From Dehalobacter alkaniphilus (GTDB taxonomy: Bacteria; Bacillota; Desulfitobacteriia; Desulfitobacteriales; Syntrophobotulaceae): DNA of 64,000 nucleotides. A model generated the notes under the pieces. That model saw nothing but the letters and a program-made list of their open reading frames with translations. It was not told the DNA's origin and did not search any database. Shown piece after piece: positions 1 to 7,154 of the stretch. A program made the position numbers and the translations under genes. The stretch covers positions 2,976,001 to 3,040,000 of the forward strand of contig CP148031.1 of assembly GCA_040500365.1 (NCBI GenBank). Reading direction: 5' to 3'. Position 1 is the stretch's first letter. Every line of letters starts with the position of its first letter.

Positions 1-576
1 GATCACCCTTTTGGCCCCGAGCTCCATAGCTCTGGCCGACGCGGCTTCCAAGGCCTTGTTTTCCCCGGATATCACAACTTGACCTGGGCAGTTATAATTG
101 GCAATCCGTACAATCCCAAGGCTTTCAGCCGCAAGACAAGCCTCCTCGACCCCGGATGTTTCCAAACCGAGGACTGCAGCCATTCCTCCAACACCCTGAG
201 ACACAGCCTCCTGCATATACCTGCCTCTGTTCCGGACTAGTTTCACAGCCGCCTCAAATGGCAATACACCGCTCAAGACCAAGGCAGAATATTCACCCAG
301 ACTGAATCCGGCTGTCAGATCAGGATTGATCCCCTGATCCATCAACGCCCTTGCGGCTGCCACACTGACTGTAAGAATGGCGGGCTGTGTATGTTCGGTT
401 TTATCCAGTTCCTCTTTGGGGCCGTTAAAACACAGGCCACTCAGCGAATATCCGAGCTCCTGATCCGCCAGGTCAAAAACCGCCCACGAAACATCGTTAT
501 GCTGATAAAGTTCTTTGCCCATGCCAACATACTGTGAACCCTGGCCCGCAAAAATAAACGCTGTCTTTCTATCCAT
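1..576 (-). CDS. fabD: Malonyl-CoA:ACP transacylase, C-terminal part cut by window edge
   Basis: The protein transfers malonyl groups from CoA to acyl carrier protein to supply fatty-acid elongation in the cytoplasm. The N-terminus MDRKTAFIFAGQGSQYVGMG carries the FabD GQGSQ motif. The nucleophile elbow reads GFSLGEYSA, with the catalytic serine in G-x-S-x-G and Phe where His is commonest. Only the first 192 codons lie in the window. The start at 576 is set by GGAGG about 12 bases upstream. It is the last gene seen of the fabH-acp-fabK-fabD series, separated from fabK by 87 bp that hold repeats and hairpins. Confidence 0.93.
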   Translation of the reverse strand, partial: MDRKTAFIFAGQGSQYVGMGKELYQHNDVSWAVFDLADQELGYSLSGLCFNGPKEELDKTEHTQPAILTVSVAAARALMDQGINPDLTAGFSLGEYSALVLSGVLPFEAAVKLVRNRGRYMQEAVSQGVGGMAAVLGLETSGVEEACLAAESLGIVRIANYNCPGQVVISGENKALEAASARAMELGAKRVI

Positions 577-593
577 TCTTTCCGTATCCTCCA

Positions 594-615
594 ATAATCA
601 TCCGATAATCATCCG
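594..615. repeat. Perfect 11-bp tandem duplication between fabK and fabD
   Basis: ATAATCATCCG occurs twice head to tail (594-604 and 605-615), just upstream of the fabD start on the minus strand. It may be a small slippage duplication. No function can be assigned. Confidence 0.7.
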
Positions 616-618
616 AAT

Positions 619-665
619 GTGGGGGACAAAGGGATGGTTCTTTTGTCCTCCACACGTATCCCTTT
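619..665. repeat. Two overlapping, mutually exclusive hairpins (REP-like) between fabK and fabD
   Basis: GTGGGGGACAAA (619-630) pairs with TTTGTCCTCCAC (642-653) with one mismatch. AAAGGGAT (628-635) pairs perfectly with ATCCCTTT (658-665). The two stems share bases and cannot form together. The sequence around GGTTCTTTTGTCC resembles, from memory, short dispersed palindromes of clostridial genomes that accompany REP-associated transposases. No transposase is seen here. The right arm of the second stem reaches the fabK stop codon, so it could also act as a processing or attenuation element before fabD. Confidence 0.5.
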
Positions 666-1614
666 AGCGGGTAATACTGTCAAGCTTAATAGCTTTCAGA
701 CGTTCCCCTGCCTGGGCAAACATTTCTTCAATAATCTCTTTACAGGTCTGTTCTTTTTTAATCAGACCTGCGATTTGCCCGGCCATGACCGATCCGTAAT
801 CCGTATCTCCCTCTTTGACAGCCTTGCGCAGCGCACCGGCACCAATCGTCTCATACTGCTCCAGAGGTGCCCCCGTCCTTTCCAGCTCTTCAAACTGCCG
901 GGTAAGTTTATTTCTGAGGACTCTGACCGGGTGACCTGTTGGCCTGCCTGTAACGACTGAATCGATATCTTTAGCTTTCAGGATTCTATCCTTATAGTTT
1001 TGATGCACGGTACATTCTTCGGCAGTTAGGAACCTTGTGCCAACCTGGACACCGCTTGCACCCAACATAAAAGCTGCGGCAATCCCTCTGCCGTCACCGA
1101 TTCCCCCAGCAGCAATCACCGGAATATTTACAGCGTCAATCACCTGAGGAAGCAAGGCCATGGTCGTCAGTTCACCGACATGTCCGCCGGACTCTCCGCC
1201 TTCCGCCACAACGGCATCTGCCCCTTCCTTCTCCATCCTGCGGGCCAACGCAACGGAAGGAACTACGGGAATGACCGTAATGCCGTTTTCTTTCCACATT
1301 TTAATATATTTCCCGGGACTTCCGGCGCCTGTTGTCACTACTTTTACCCCTTCTTCACAGACGAGACGGGCAATGGCTCCGGCATTTTCACTTAACAGCA
1401 TGATATTTACGCCAAAAGGCTTGTCTGTCAGAGCTTTGGCCTTCCTAATCTCTTCTTTGACATATTCGACAGGTGCGTTGGCCGCCGCAATGATACCGAT
1501 TCCGCCGGCGTTCGATACGGCCGAAGCAAGTGAGCTGTCCGAAATCCAGGCCATACCGCCTTGAATCAGCGGGTATTTTACGCCCAGTTTATGAAAAAAA
1601 CCAAAGTTATTCAT
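664..1614 (-). CDS. fabK: Enoyl-ACP reductase II, FMN-dependent
   Basis: FabK reduces trans-2-enoyl-ACP in the last step of each fatty-acid elongation round. It is the flavoprotein alternative to FabI found in many Firmicutes. The 316-residue length and the opening (KYPLIQGGMAW, then SNAGGIGIIAA) fit the nitronate monooxygenase/FabK TIM-barrel family. GGESGGHVG and PVIAAGGIGDGRG are the phosphate- and flavin-binding loops. The start lies 13 bp after the acyl carrier protein stop, with an AAGGAGAG-type ribosome site. Nitronate monooxygenase is the related alternative, but the position inside the fab operon makes FabK the better call. Confidence 0.93.
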   Translation of the reverse strand: MNNFGFFHKLGVKYPLIQGGMAWISDSSLASAVSNAGGIGIIAAANAPVEYVKEEIRKAKALTDKPFGVNIMLLSENAGAIARLVCEEGVKVVTTGAGSPGKYIKMWKENGITVIPVVPSVALARRMEKEGADAVVAEGGESGGHVGELTTMALLPQVIDAVNIPVIAAGGIGDGRGIAAAFMLGASGVQVGTRFLTAEECTVHQNYKDRILKAKDIDSVVTGRPTGHPVRVLRNKLTRQFEELERTGAPLEQYETIGAGALRKAVKEGDTDYGSVMAGQIAGLIKKEQTCKEIIEEMFAQAGERLKAIKLDSITR

Positions 1615-1627
1615 GCCATTCTCTCCT

Positions 1628-1861
1628 TCAATTCGTTCGCTTATTCATATAGTCAACCAGATCTGCTACGCTGATTAATTCTTCAAGATCTTCAGTCGGA
1701 ATTTCAATCCTGTATACATCTTCCAGCTCCATGACAATTTCAAAAATGCTTAGAGAGTCAATTCCGAGGTCTTGCTGGAACTTGGTGGACAGCTGGATTT
1801 CCTCCGGTTCAATCTCAATCTGGGAGGCAATAATCCTGCAGATCGTGTCAAAAGACATCAT
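1628..1861 (-). CDS. acpP: Acyl carrier protein
   Basis: Small acidic helical carrier of 77 residues. The 4'-phosphopantetheine site is Ser36 in DLGIDSLSIFEIV. The ATG overlaps the fabH stop as ATGA (1858-1861), so translation is coupled. A second ATG immediately follows and sits at better spacing from GGGGG, so the mature protein may start one residue later. The sequence departs from housekeeping AcpP (MSFDTICRIIASQIEIEPEE), but its place between fabH and fabK supports a fatty-acid role. Confidence 0.93.
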   Translation of the reverse strand: MMSFDTICRIIASQIEIEPEEIQLSTKFQQDLGIDSLSIFEIVMELEDVYRIEIPTEDLEELISVADLVDYMNKRTN

Positions 1862-2841
1862 TTACCCCCTATGGTCCATTTAATCAGCATTGCGCCGTAG
1901 GTAAGTCCTCCTCCGAATCCGACAAGAACGAGCAGATCCCCTTCATGGATTAACTTCCCTTTGGCCATTTCATCCAGGGCAATTGGGATACTCGCACTCG
2001 AAGTATTTCCATAACTGGGAAGGTTGACATAAAACTTCGCCTGATCCACCTGCAGCTTTTTGGCCGCTGAATCGATGATCCGCAGGTTCGCCTGGTGCGG
2101 TATGATATGGTTAATGTCTTCCAGCGTATAAGGTGTCTTTTCAAGCGTCTTCAAAATACACTCAGGTAAAATATTGACTGCAAATTTAAAAACTTCCCGT
2201 CCGTTCATTTTGGCATATGGGGGCTTAGCTTCCCCGGCCTCAATAAAGACGTTCTTGAGCGGAAGGGCAGGACATTCCAAACATTCACCCTTGCTCCCAT
2301 CAGAACCGATTACTTCAGAAATAATGCCCTGATCTCCTCTTTTAATAACCGCCGCACCCGCCCCGTCTGCAAACAGGACACAAGTGCCGCGGTCTTCCCA
2401 GTCCGTGATTTTGGAAAGGGCCTCGGCCCCGATGATCAGTGCCTTTTGATACATCCCTGTTCTGATAAACTGGGAGGCAATGCTGAGTCCAAAAATAAAA
2501 CCGGTGCAAGCCGCACTGATATCAAAACAAGCTGCCCGGCTGGCTCCGAGACTATTCTGGACAAAACATGCCGTTGACGGGAAAAAATAGTCCGGTGTAA
2601 CCGTGGCCACAATAATCAGATCAAGCTCCTCAGCGGCAACTCCGGCATCATCAAGCGCTCTGCGGGCGGCTGCAACTGCCAGATCCGCTGTGGTTTCCGT
2701 CAGTGAAATTCTGCGTTCTATGATCCCTGTCCGGGTACGGATCCATTCATCGCTTGTGTCAACAATCTTAGACAGATCATCATTCGTCACCCTGTTTTCA
2801 GGAACATAACTGCCAGTGCCAATTATCTCAACGTCATACAT
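1858..2841 (-). CDS. fabH: 3-oxoacyl-ACP synthase III (initiating condensing enzyme)
   Basis: FabH condenses an acyl-CoA primer with malonyl-ACP and so starts fatty-acid synthesis and decides straight or branched chains. The catalytic triad is visible: Cys112 in SAACTGF, His249 in IIPHQANLRI and Asn279 in YGNTSSAS. The length of 327 residues is typical. It is the first biosynthetic gene after the FabT-type regulator, 101 bp downstream of it on the same strand, and overlaps acpP by four bases. The primer cannot be read from sequence. Confidence 0.96.
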   Translation of the reverse strand: MYDVEIIGTGSYVPENRVTNDDLSKIVDTSDEWIRTRTGIIERRISLTETTADLAVAAARRALDDAGVAAEELDLIIVATVTPDYFFPSTACFVQNSLGASRAACFDISAACTGFIFGLSIASQFIRTGMYQKALIIGAEALSKITDWEDRGTCVLFADGAGAAVIKRGDQGIISEVIGSDGSKGECLECPALPLKNVFIEAGEAKPPYAKMNGREVFKFAVNILPECILKTLEKTPYTLEDINHIIPHQANLRIIDSAAKKLQVDQAKFYVNLPSYGNTSSASIPIALDEMAKGKLIHEGDLLVLVGFGGGLTYGAMLIKWTIGGK

Positions 2842-2942
2842 ATTTCCAAATTTCCTTTTCTCTCATATTATTTCGTTTATTATCATCCATTACGAATCTT
2901 CTGTTCGTTTACCTTTTTCATATACCTTTTGTGTATCTCTTG

Positions 2943-3395
2943 TTAATGATTAAAGGAATACTTTGAATCAAAAAATTCGGTGAGTTTCTGCAATGATTCG
3001 ATTAAAATATTCTCCTGTTCCCCTAATCCGAGAAGCATATGCTTAACCATATCCAGATGGAATTTTTCATGAATCCTGTAGGCAAGCTTTCCCCTTCTGG
3101 TCAGGCTGATCCTGACAATTCTCCGGTCTGCCTCATCCCTTTGTCTGGAAACATACTCCTTTTTAACAAGGTTATTGATAAAAGAAGTAAGCGCTCCGAC
3201 AGTGATACCCAGATCGGCGGCAACCTGAGACATTGTCCTATCCTGATACATTCCAATCGCTTCAATCGCATGCAGTTCTGAGATAGACAGATTATTTAAT
3301 GGTCCTTTCTTAATCTCGTTCTGCTCTACATCTAGAATTTGATTGAATGTTCCAATCAGAAGTTCATTTAAAACAGTACGAATATTTGTTTCCAA
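2943..3395 (-). CDS. fabT: MarR-family fatty-acid regulator, FabT-like; TTG start revised
   Basis: Winged-helix repressor expected to control the fab genes, by analogy with streptococcal FabT, which uses long-chain acyl-ACP as corepressor. The recognition helix region reads MSQVAADLGITVGALTSFINNLVKK and the wing is DEADRRIVRISLTRRG. The longest frame begins at a TTG at 3470, but I place the start at the TTG at 3393-3395. That codon has GAGAGGAAGTGAAAGG directly upstream and gives 150 residues, close to FabT length. The longer frame would run through a TTGACA promoter and a palindrome matching FabT operators. The protein lies at the head of the fab operon. Confidence 0.8.
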   Translation of the reverse strand: METNIRTVLNELLIGTFNQILDVEQNEIKKGPLNNLSISELHAIEAIGMYQDRTMSQVAADLGITVGALTSFINNLVKKEYVSRQRDEADRRIVRISLTRRGKLAYRIHEKFHLDMVKHMLLGLGEQENILIESLQKLTEFFDSKYSFNH

Positions 3396-3424
3396 CCTTT
3401 CACTTCCTCTCAGCGCATAATCAA

Positions 3425-3457
3425 AGTTTACCTCATTTTTAATTTGGTTGTCAAATA
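3425..3457 (-). promoter_or_regulatory. fabT promoter with overlapping FabT-type operator
   Basis: On the minus strand TTGACA (3449-3454), an 18-bp spacer and TAAACT (3425-3430) form a sigma-A promoter. The palindrome AATTTGGTTGTCAAATA (3441-3457) has perfect ATTTG/CAAAT arms and overlaps the -35 box. It matches the FabT consensus ANTTTGATTATCAAATT, recalled from the literature, at about 14 of 17 positions. A further half-site, ACTTTGATTATG, lies at 3416-3427 around the expected transcript start. Binding would block transcription, giving autoregulation. Confidence 0.6.
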
Positions 3458-3659
3458 TTTTAGTATTCAAACCAACTTGTACATCTCCCGGTTTAATCTG
3501 AATATTTTTAGAAGGATTTTCACTATCCCTTTATGGATTTTCTTATTCTAACCTTTAAGGCGAAAAAAATTTGGGGTTGGGTTTGTCCTTCTGTCCGGCG
3601 GACAGGTAATCCCTTCATACAATGAGAAGAGAAAAAATATCTGCTGGGAGTGAGCTTTC

Positions 3660-4016
3660 ATGACCTGTCCGAAAGGAACAATCTCATATCAGATCAAGCC
3701 GGGTGATACTTTTTATAGCCTTGCCCGCAAATTCAATACAACTGCAGAGGCAATTGCATCGGTGAACACAGGAGTAAACCCGAATAACCTGAAACCGGGG
3801 GTCTTGATCTGCATTCCAATCAGGAGGAGCGTTGTTTCATGTCCACCGGCGAACCGTTATGTTATCAAAGCTGGTGATACCTTTTCCAAATTGGCCGGTA
3901 AATACCACCTTTCAACAGCTTCACTTATCTCACTGAACCCCGGAGTTGATCCCACGAACCTGCGGATTGGCCAGATGATCTGTCTTCCTGTCAGGAGACG
4001 GAGAAGATCCCACTAA
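3660..4016 (+). CDS. Protein with two LysM domains
   Basis: A 118-residue protein made almost entirely of two LysM peptidoglycan-binding repeats at about residues 8-55 and 67-113. Each has the Y-x-I-K-x-GDTF start and the N-P/N-N-L-x-x-G-x-x-I-C-x-P end. Cysteines sit at matching positions in both repeats. There is no signal peptide, which recalls spore-coat or cortex LysM proteins put in place from the mother cell, although export by another route is possible. GGGAG lies about 10 bases before the ATG. The gene converges on the membrane protein at 4020 with a 3-bp gap. Confidence 0.85.
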   Translation: MTCPKGTISYQIKPGDTFYSLARKFNTTAEAIASVNTGVNPNNLKPGVLICIPIRRSVVSCPPANRYVIKAGDTFSKLAGKYHLSTASLISLNPGVDPTNLRIGQMICLPVRRRRRSH

Positions 4017-4019
4017 GGA

Positions 4020-4721
4020 CTATGTGATCAGAGATATAAGAAGTGACAGAACAAATAAATTCCAGAAGGATTCCACAGCAGCCATGATTTGCGTCCCGCT
4101 TTTTTCCGGTGTCACATTAAAAGTCTCCCCCACTGAAATACTGCCAATGCTTAAAGAAAGAAACGAAATAAACTGAGTTACACGCGTTTTTCCGATTGTC
4201 CCGGAAAAGGAAGATGGATAAAGCGTGTAGACCAGATTAAAGAGCAGCGCGAAAAACAAAATGACTGTTATCAGCGGAAGAATAATATCCTTTAATTTGG
4301 CGTCTTTGCTTTCCTCGAGGGTTAACGTTTCGAAGATATAAGCCCCGGCGCCCAGAGAAGCAATGATTGCATAGATATTGACAAAAAAAATAAATCTTGA
4401 ATATCCGCTGCTAAAACTGCGGCCGTACAAACTGAACCCGACCGTAAACGCGGCCGCAGCTCCAAAAATTGCCGGCATAAGCAATATCAGATTGGGCCCG
4501 GAGGGAACCGAACGTTCAAAGAGAGGATAGATGCCGTTATTCCAGCTATTTTGCTGCATTGGACAGCCCCAAAGCTTTCTGGAATTGCCCTGCTGCGGTT
4601 GATAATAGTAATTTACCGGGTTGCTGTGGTTTACGGTATATTTGTAATTGAAGTCATTCGTGTGAGTCACCCCATTCCAGAAAATGATTATGACAATAAT
4701 AATATATGCAGTCTTCTTCAA
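4020..4721 (-). CDS. Membrane protein with a degenerate potassium-channel-like pore region
   Basis: A 233-residue protein starting at TTG with a weak GGAA site. An N-terminal hydrophobic segment (1-16) is followed by an Asn/Gln/Tyr-rich outside segment (about 20-70) and four more helices (about 79-99, 110-133, 144-166, 214-231). The last part, FLSLSIGSISVGE to SFWNLFVLSLLISLI, has the layout of a two-TM ion-channel pore loop plus inner helix, including the A-x-E-x-x-x-x-L-F-x-L-x-L pattern. The TVGYG selectivity filter is replaced by SISVG. I do not recognise the family. The channel resemblance is an inference from pattern only. Confidence 0.55.
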   Translation of the reverse strand: MKKTAYIIIVIIIFWNGVTHTNDFNYKYTVNHSNPVNYYYQPQQGNSRKLWGCPMQQNSWNNGIYPLFERSVPSGPNLILLMPAIFGAAAAFTVGFSLYGRSFSSGYSRFIFFVNIYAIIASLGAGAYIFETLTLEESKDAKLKDIILPLITVILFFALLFNLVYTLYPSSFSGTIGKTRVTQFISFLSLSIGSISVGETFNVTPEKSGTQIMAAVESFWNLFVLSLLISLIT

Positions 4722-4751
4722 TAATTTTCCATTTATGCAAACCTTATAAAA

Positions 4752-4780
4752 AAAGACGCCGGAGCGTCTTTAAAAATTTA
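4752..4780 (-). terminator. Hairpin with minus-strand U-run ahead of the 4020-4721 gene
   Basis: AAAGACGC (4752-4759) and GCGTCTTT (4764-4771) form a perfect 8-bp stem. On the minus strand it is followed by seven T. It can stop leftward readthrough from the thioesterase operon or sit in the leader of the membrane-protein gene, whose start is only 30 bp away. Confidence 0.6.
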
Positions 4781-4795
4781 TTGGTTTTGCCGTCC

Positions 4796-4824
4796 ACATA
4801 GTAAATTAATTTTTGTTCATAATA
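4796..4824 (+). promoter_or_regulatory. Possible forespore-type (sigma G/F) promoter for the DUF1540 gene
   Basis: ACATA (4796-4800), 17 bp, then CATAATA (4818-4824), which fits the sigma F/G -10 pattern CATnnTA. The -35 is one base off GHATR. This is motif matching by eye. The start codon is 64 bp downstream. Confidence 0.3.
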
Positions 4825-4887
4825 ATAAGAGGTATAAACGCCAAAGCTTTAGCGTTAATAAGATACTCGCCCAAGGAGGTGAAAAAA

Positions 4888-5037
4888 ATGGGTTCAATTA
4901 AATGTACAGTCACCGAGTGTCATTACAATAAAGATGTCATGTGCGATGCACCGATGATTCAGGTGAATCACAGCGGGGCCGAGCATTCCCAAGGCTCGGA
5001 AGAGACACAGTGTGATACCTTCAAACCTCAGAAGTAA
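4888..5037 (+). CDS. DUF1540-type cysteine-rich small protein
   Basis: A 49-residue protein with C-x-x-x-x-C near the N-terminus (IKCTVTECHYN), then C-D-A and a final QCDTFKP. This is the four-cysteine layout of DUF1540 proteins, which are probably metal-binding and common in spore formers. The ATG at 4888 follows a perfect AAGGAGGTG. The frame is open 75 bp further upstream but has no second ribosome site. It is monocistronic, with a strong terminator behind it. Function is unknown. Confidence 0.85.
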   Translation: MGSIKCTVTECHYNKDVMCDAPMIQVNHSGAEHSQGSEETQCDTFKPQK

Positions 5038-5061
5038 TCAATACCAGGTGTATGAGATTTC

Positions 5062-5120
5062 AAAGCCCATGTTCGCATCATGTCACCGTTGGTATGATAC
5101 GAACATGAGCTTTTATTTTA
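5062..5120. terminator. Bidirectional terminator between DUF1540 gene and thioesterase
   Basis: AAGCCCATGTTCGCATCAT pairs with ATGATACGAACATGAGCTT across a 12-base loop, with two mismatches. It is followed by TTTTATTTT on the plus strand. It separates convergent genes. Confidence 0.85.
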
Positions 5121-5501
5121 TTGTTTCCTGTAAACCGTTCCCTGAAACATGGCGATGAGATTATCTTTCTCATCTGTGACTTCAACCAGATAGGTCGCTA
5201 TTTTCCGGTTTAGGGATACTTCTTTGGCCCTGGCGGTGAGTATTCCCAGACCGGCAGCTTGACAATAGGTAATACTGACATTTACGGCAATTGCCGTACC
5301 CTCCCGGGAATTCGACGCTGCAGCGAGTGTCGAATCCGCCAGCGTAAAAATGGCTCCTCCCTGAACGATCCCAAGCGCATTCAAATGGTGCTCGTCTATC
5401 TTTAACCTGGCCTCAGCCGTTCCGGCTCCGGCTTTGAGTATTTCTATCCCAACATATTTTGCAAAAATATCCTTACTCATTTCCTCTAATATGTTATCCA
5501 T
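5118..5501 (-). CDS. Hotdog-fold thioesterase, PaaI type
   Basis: A 127-residue single hotdog domain. HHLNALGIVQGGAIFTLADSTLAAASN carries the PaaI-type N-x-x-G-x-x-H/Q-G-G-x-x-F-x-L-A-D motif. It probably hydrolyses acyl-CoA or aryl-CoA thioesters in the cytoplasm; the substrate cannot be deduced. The start overlaps the histidine kinase stop by 16 bp, so it belongs to the same transcript as the kinase and HD-GYP regulator, an unusual partner for a thioesterase. Confidence 0.85.
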   Translation of the reverse strand: MDNILEEMSKDIFAKYVGIEILKAGAGTAEARLKIDEHHLNALGIVQGGAIFTLADSTLAAASNSREGTAIAVNVSITYCQAAGLGILTARAKEVSLNRKIATYLVEVTDEKDNLIAMFQGTVYRKQ

Positions 5502-7105
5502 TTTGTTATCCTTTCTGCCGAGCCGGCATGAACCAAAGGAAGTTCAAACCAGAAATGGCTTCCCTTTCCCTCTTGACTGTCAAATCCAAGATTTCCGCCC
5601 ATCAGTTCAATCAATTCTCTGGCAACCGGCAACCCAATCCCGGTACCTTCGATTAAATGGTTGATATTCGATGCCCTGAAAAAAGGATCAAATATTTTAC
5701 CCTGTTCTTCCAACGGAATGCCTAAACCACTATCGATGATGCTGAAGCGCAGCCACCCATCAAACTCCTGACAGCTGAATTCAACGATTCCATTATCAAA
5801 ACTATATTTAATCGCATTCGAAAAAATATTCAGCAGCACTTGTTTCAAACGGATCTGGTCTGCCGCCACACAATAATTCTCACACCTGGAATACGCTGCC
5901 GTGATCGCAATTCCTTTCAGATCAGCCAGCGGCTTGACTAAGTTGATCGAAGCTTCTACGACAGGTTTTATTTCTACCGGTTTAATCACGACATCAAATT
6001 TGCCTGTTTCAATCTTCGCGAGATCAAGGACTTTATTAATCAGGTCAAGTAAGTGGTTCCCTGCTTTATAGATTTCTTTGACACTCTGCTTCTGAAATTC
6101 GTTTAAAGGAGCCTCCGTATCGATCTCCAGGAGTTGGGCAAAGCCCATAATCGCATTCAGGGGTGTTTTAAATTCGTGGCTCATACTCGAGAGGAATTCC
6201 GATTTGGCCAGGCTGGCCCGTTCAGCCTCCATCTTGGCTGAAATAAGCGAATTCTCCAGGGCCTTCCTATCGGTAATATTCCTTACGGAGATGGAAACAC
6301 TATGCCTATCATTGTCAATAAGGGCTATCCGTGCCTGATACCAACGGACGCCTTTTGAAGTGTTCAGGAAATATTCAAATACCTCCGGTTCCTTGCCTTG
6401 AATAGCACGACTGATCAAGGTCATGTTGATTTTTGCGGTCTCCTCATCCATAACGGAATAAAAGGAGGAACCAATGATTTCAGCAGCCGGTCTAATCAAA
6501 ATACTCTTATCATTTGTCCAAGCATTCCGAACGATTCCGGATTCATCTACTTCAAAAATAGCATCATCAATGGATTTTACCAGAGCCTGCAGATTTTCTT
6601 CCTTTTTCCTGATTTCAGACTGGTAAACTGTCAGATTGGCATCGAGATGATGCAGCCGTTTACCTAATTGTACGACTGAGACTGCCGTATCCTGCAGCTC
6701 TTTAATGAAGAAATCCGGTTGTTCCTGGAGGTACTGTCCTGTGCCGATATCAAGGACCATCTGCTTAATCCTGGCCAGAGGCTCCGAGATCGCCTTGTTT
6801 ATTCGATGAGCTTTCCGGTAAAACATGATGATAAATATACTATAGAAAATAAGAAGACCTACAATGATAAAACGGCCAATACGGTACAATTGATCGCTTA
6901 AACCGTTCAGCGCGGCATAGAGCTTTTCTCCCTGACCAGCAATCGACATACCTGATACTTCTTTATGCAGCCAGAAGTGCGCGAGAATGAAAATAGCAAT
7001 AAACACCAATCCCATGATGATCAATGGAATGAGTGCTTCGCAAACATAGGTGCGCCAAGTCCACTGGAAAAGCGGTAGCTTTTTCTTTAACTCTTTTGAC
7101 CTCAT
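5486..7105 (-). CDS. PAS-containing membrane sensor histidine kinase
   Basis: A 539-residue kinase with two TM helices (about 24-45 and 79-96) enclosing a short extracytoplasmic loop. A linker, a PAS domain (about 172-285, ending RNITDRKALE) and a HisKA domain follow, with phospho-acceptor His310 in SMSHEFKTPLNAIMGF. The HATPase domain shows N-box NIFSNAIKYS and G-boxes DSGLGIP and GTGIGLPVA. The downstream partner in the pathway is probably the REC-HD-GYP protein encoded 49 bp upstream. The sensed signal is unknown. Confidence 0.93.
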   Translation of the reverse strand: MRSKELKKKLPLFQWTWRTYVCEALIPLIIMGLVFIAIFILAHFWLHKEVSGMSIAGQGEKLYAALNGLSDQLYRIGRFIIVGLLIFYSIFIIMFYRKAHRINKAISEPLARIKQMVLDIGTGQYLQEQPDFFIKELQDTAVSVVQLGKRLHHLDANLTVYQSEIRKKEENLQALVKSIDDAIFEVDESGIVRNAWTNDKSILIRPAAEIIGSSFYSVMDEETAKINMTLISRAIQGKEPEVFEYFLNTSKGVRWYQARIALIDNDRHSVSISVRNITDRKALENSLISAKMEAERASLAKSEFLSSMSHEFKTPLNAIMGFAQLLEIDTEAPLNEFQKQSVKEIYKAGNHLLDLINKVLDLAKIETGKFDVVIKPVEIKPVVEASINLVKPLADLKGIAITAAYSRCENYCVAADQIRLKQVLLNIFSNAIKYSFDNGIVEFSCQEFDGWLRFSIIDSGLGIPLEEQGKIFDPFFRASNINHLIEGTGIGLPVARELIELMGGNLGFDSQEGKGSHFWFELPLVHAGSAERITKWITY

Positions 7106-7154
7106 TCCAACACCGCCGCCGTTTATTACATTCGATGACCATGGGCAGAACTTG

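Noticed and set aside
3591..3605. CTGTCC-GGC-GGACAG palindrome upstream of the LysM gene
   Set aside because: A 6-bp-arm dyad with a 3-base centre is too short to call as an operator or terminator without further support.
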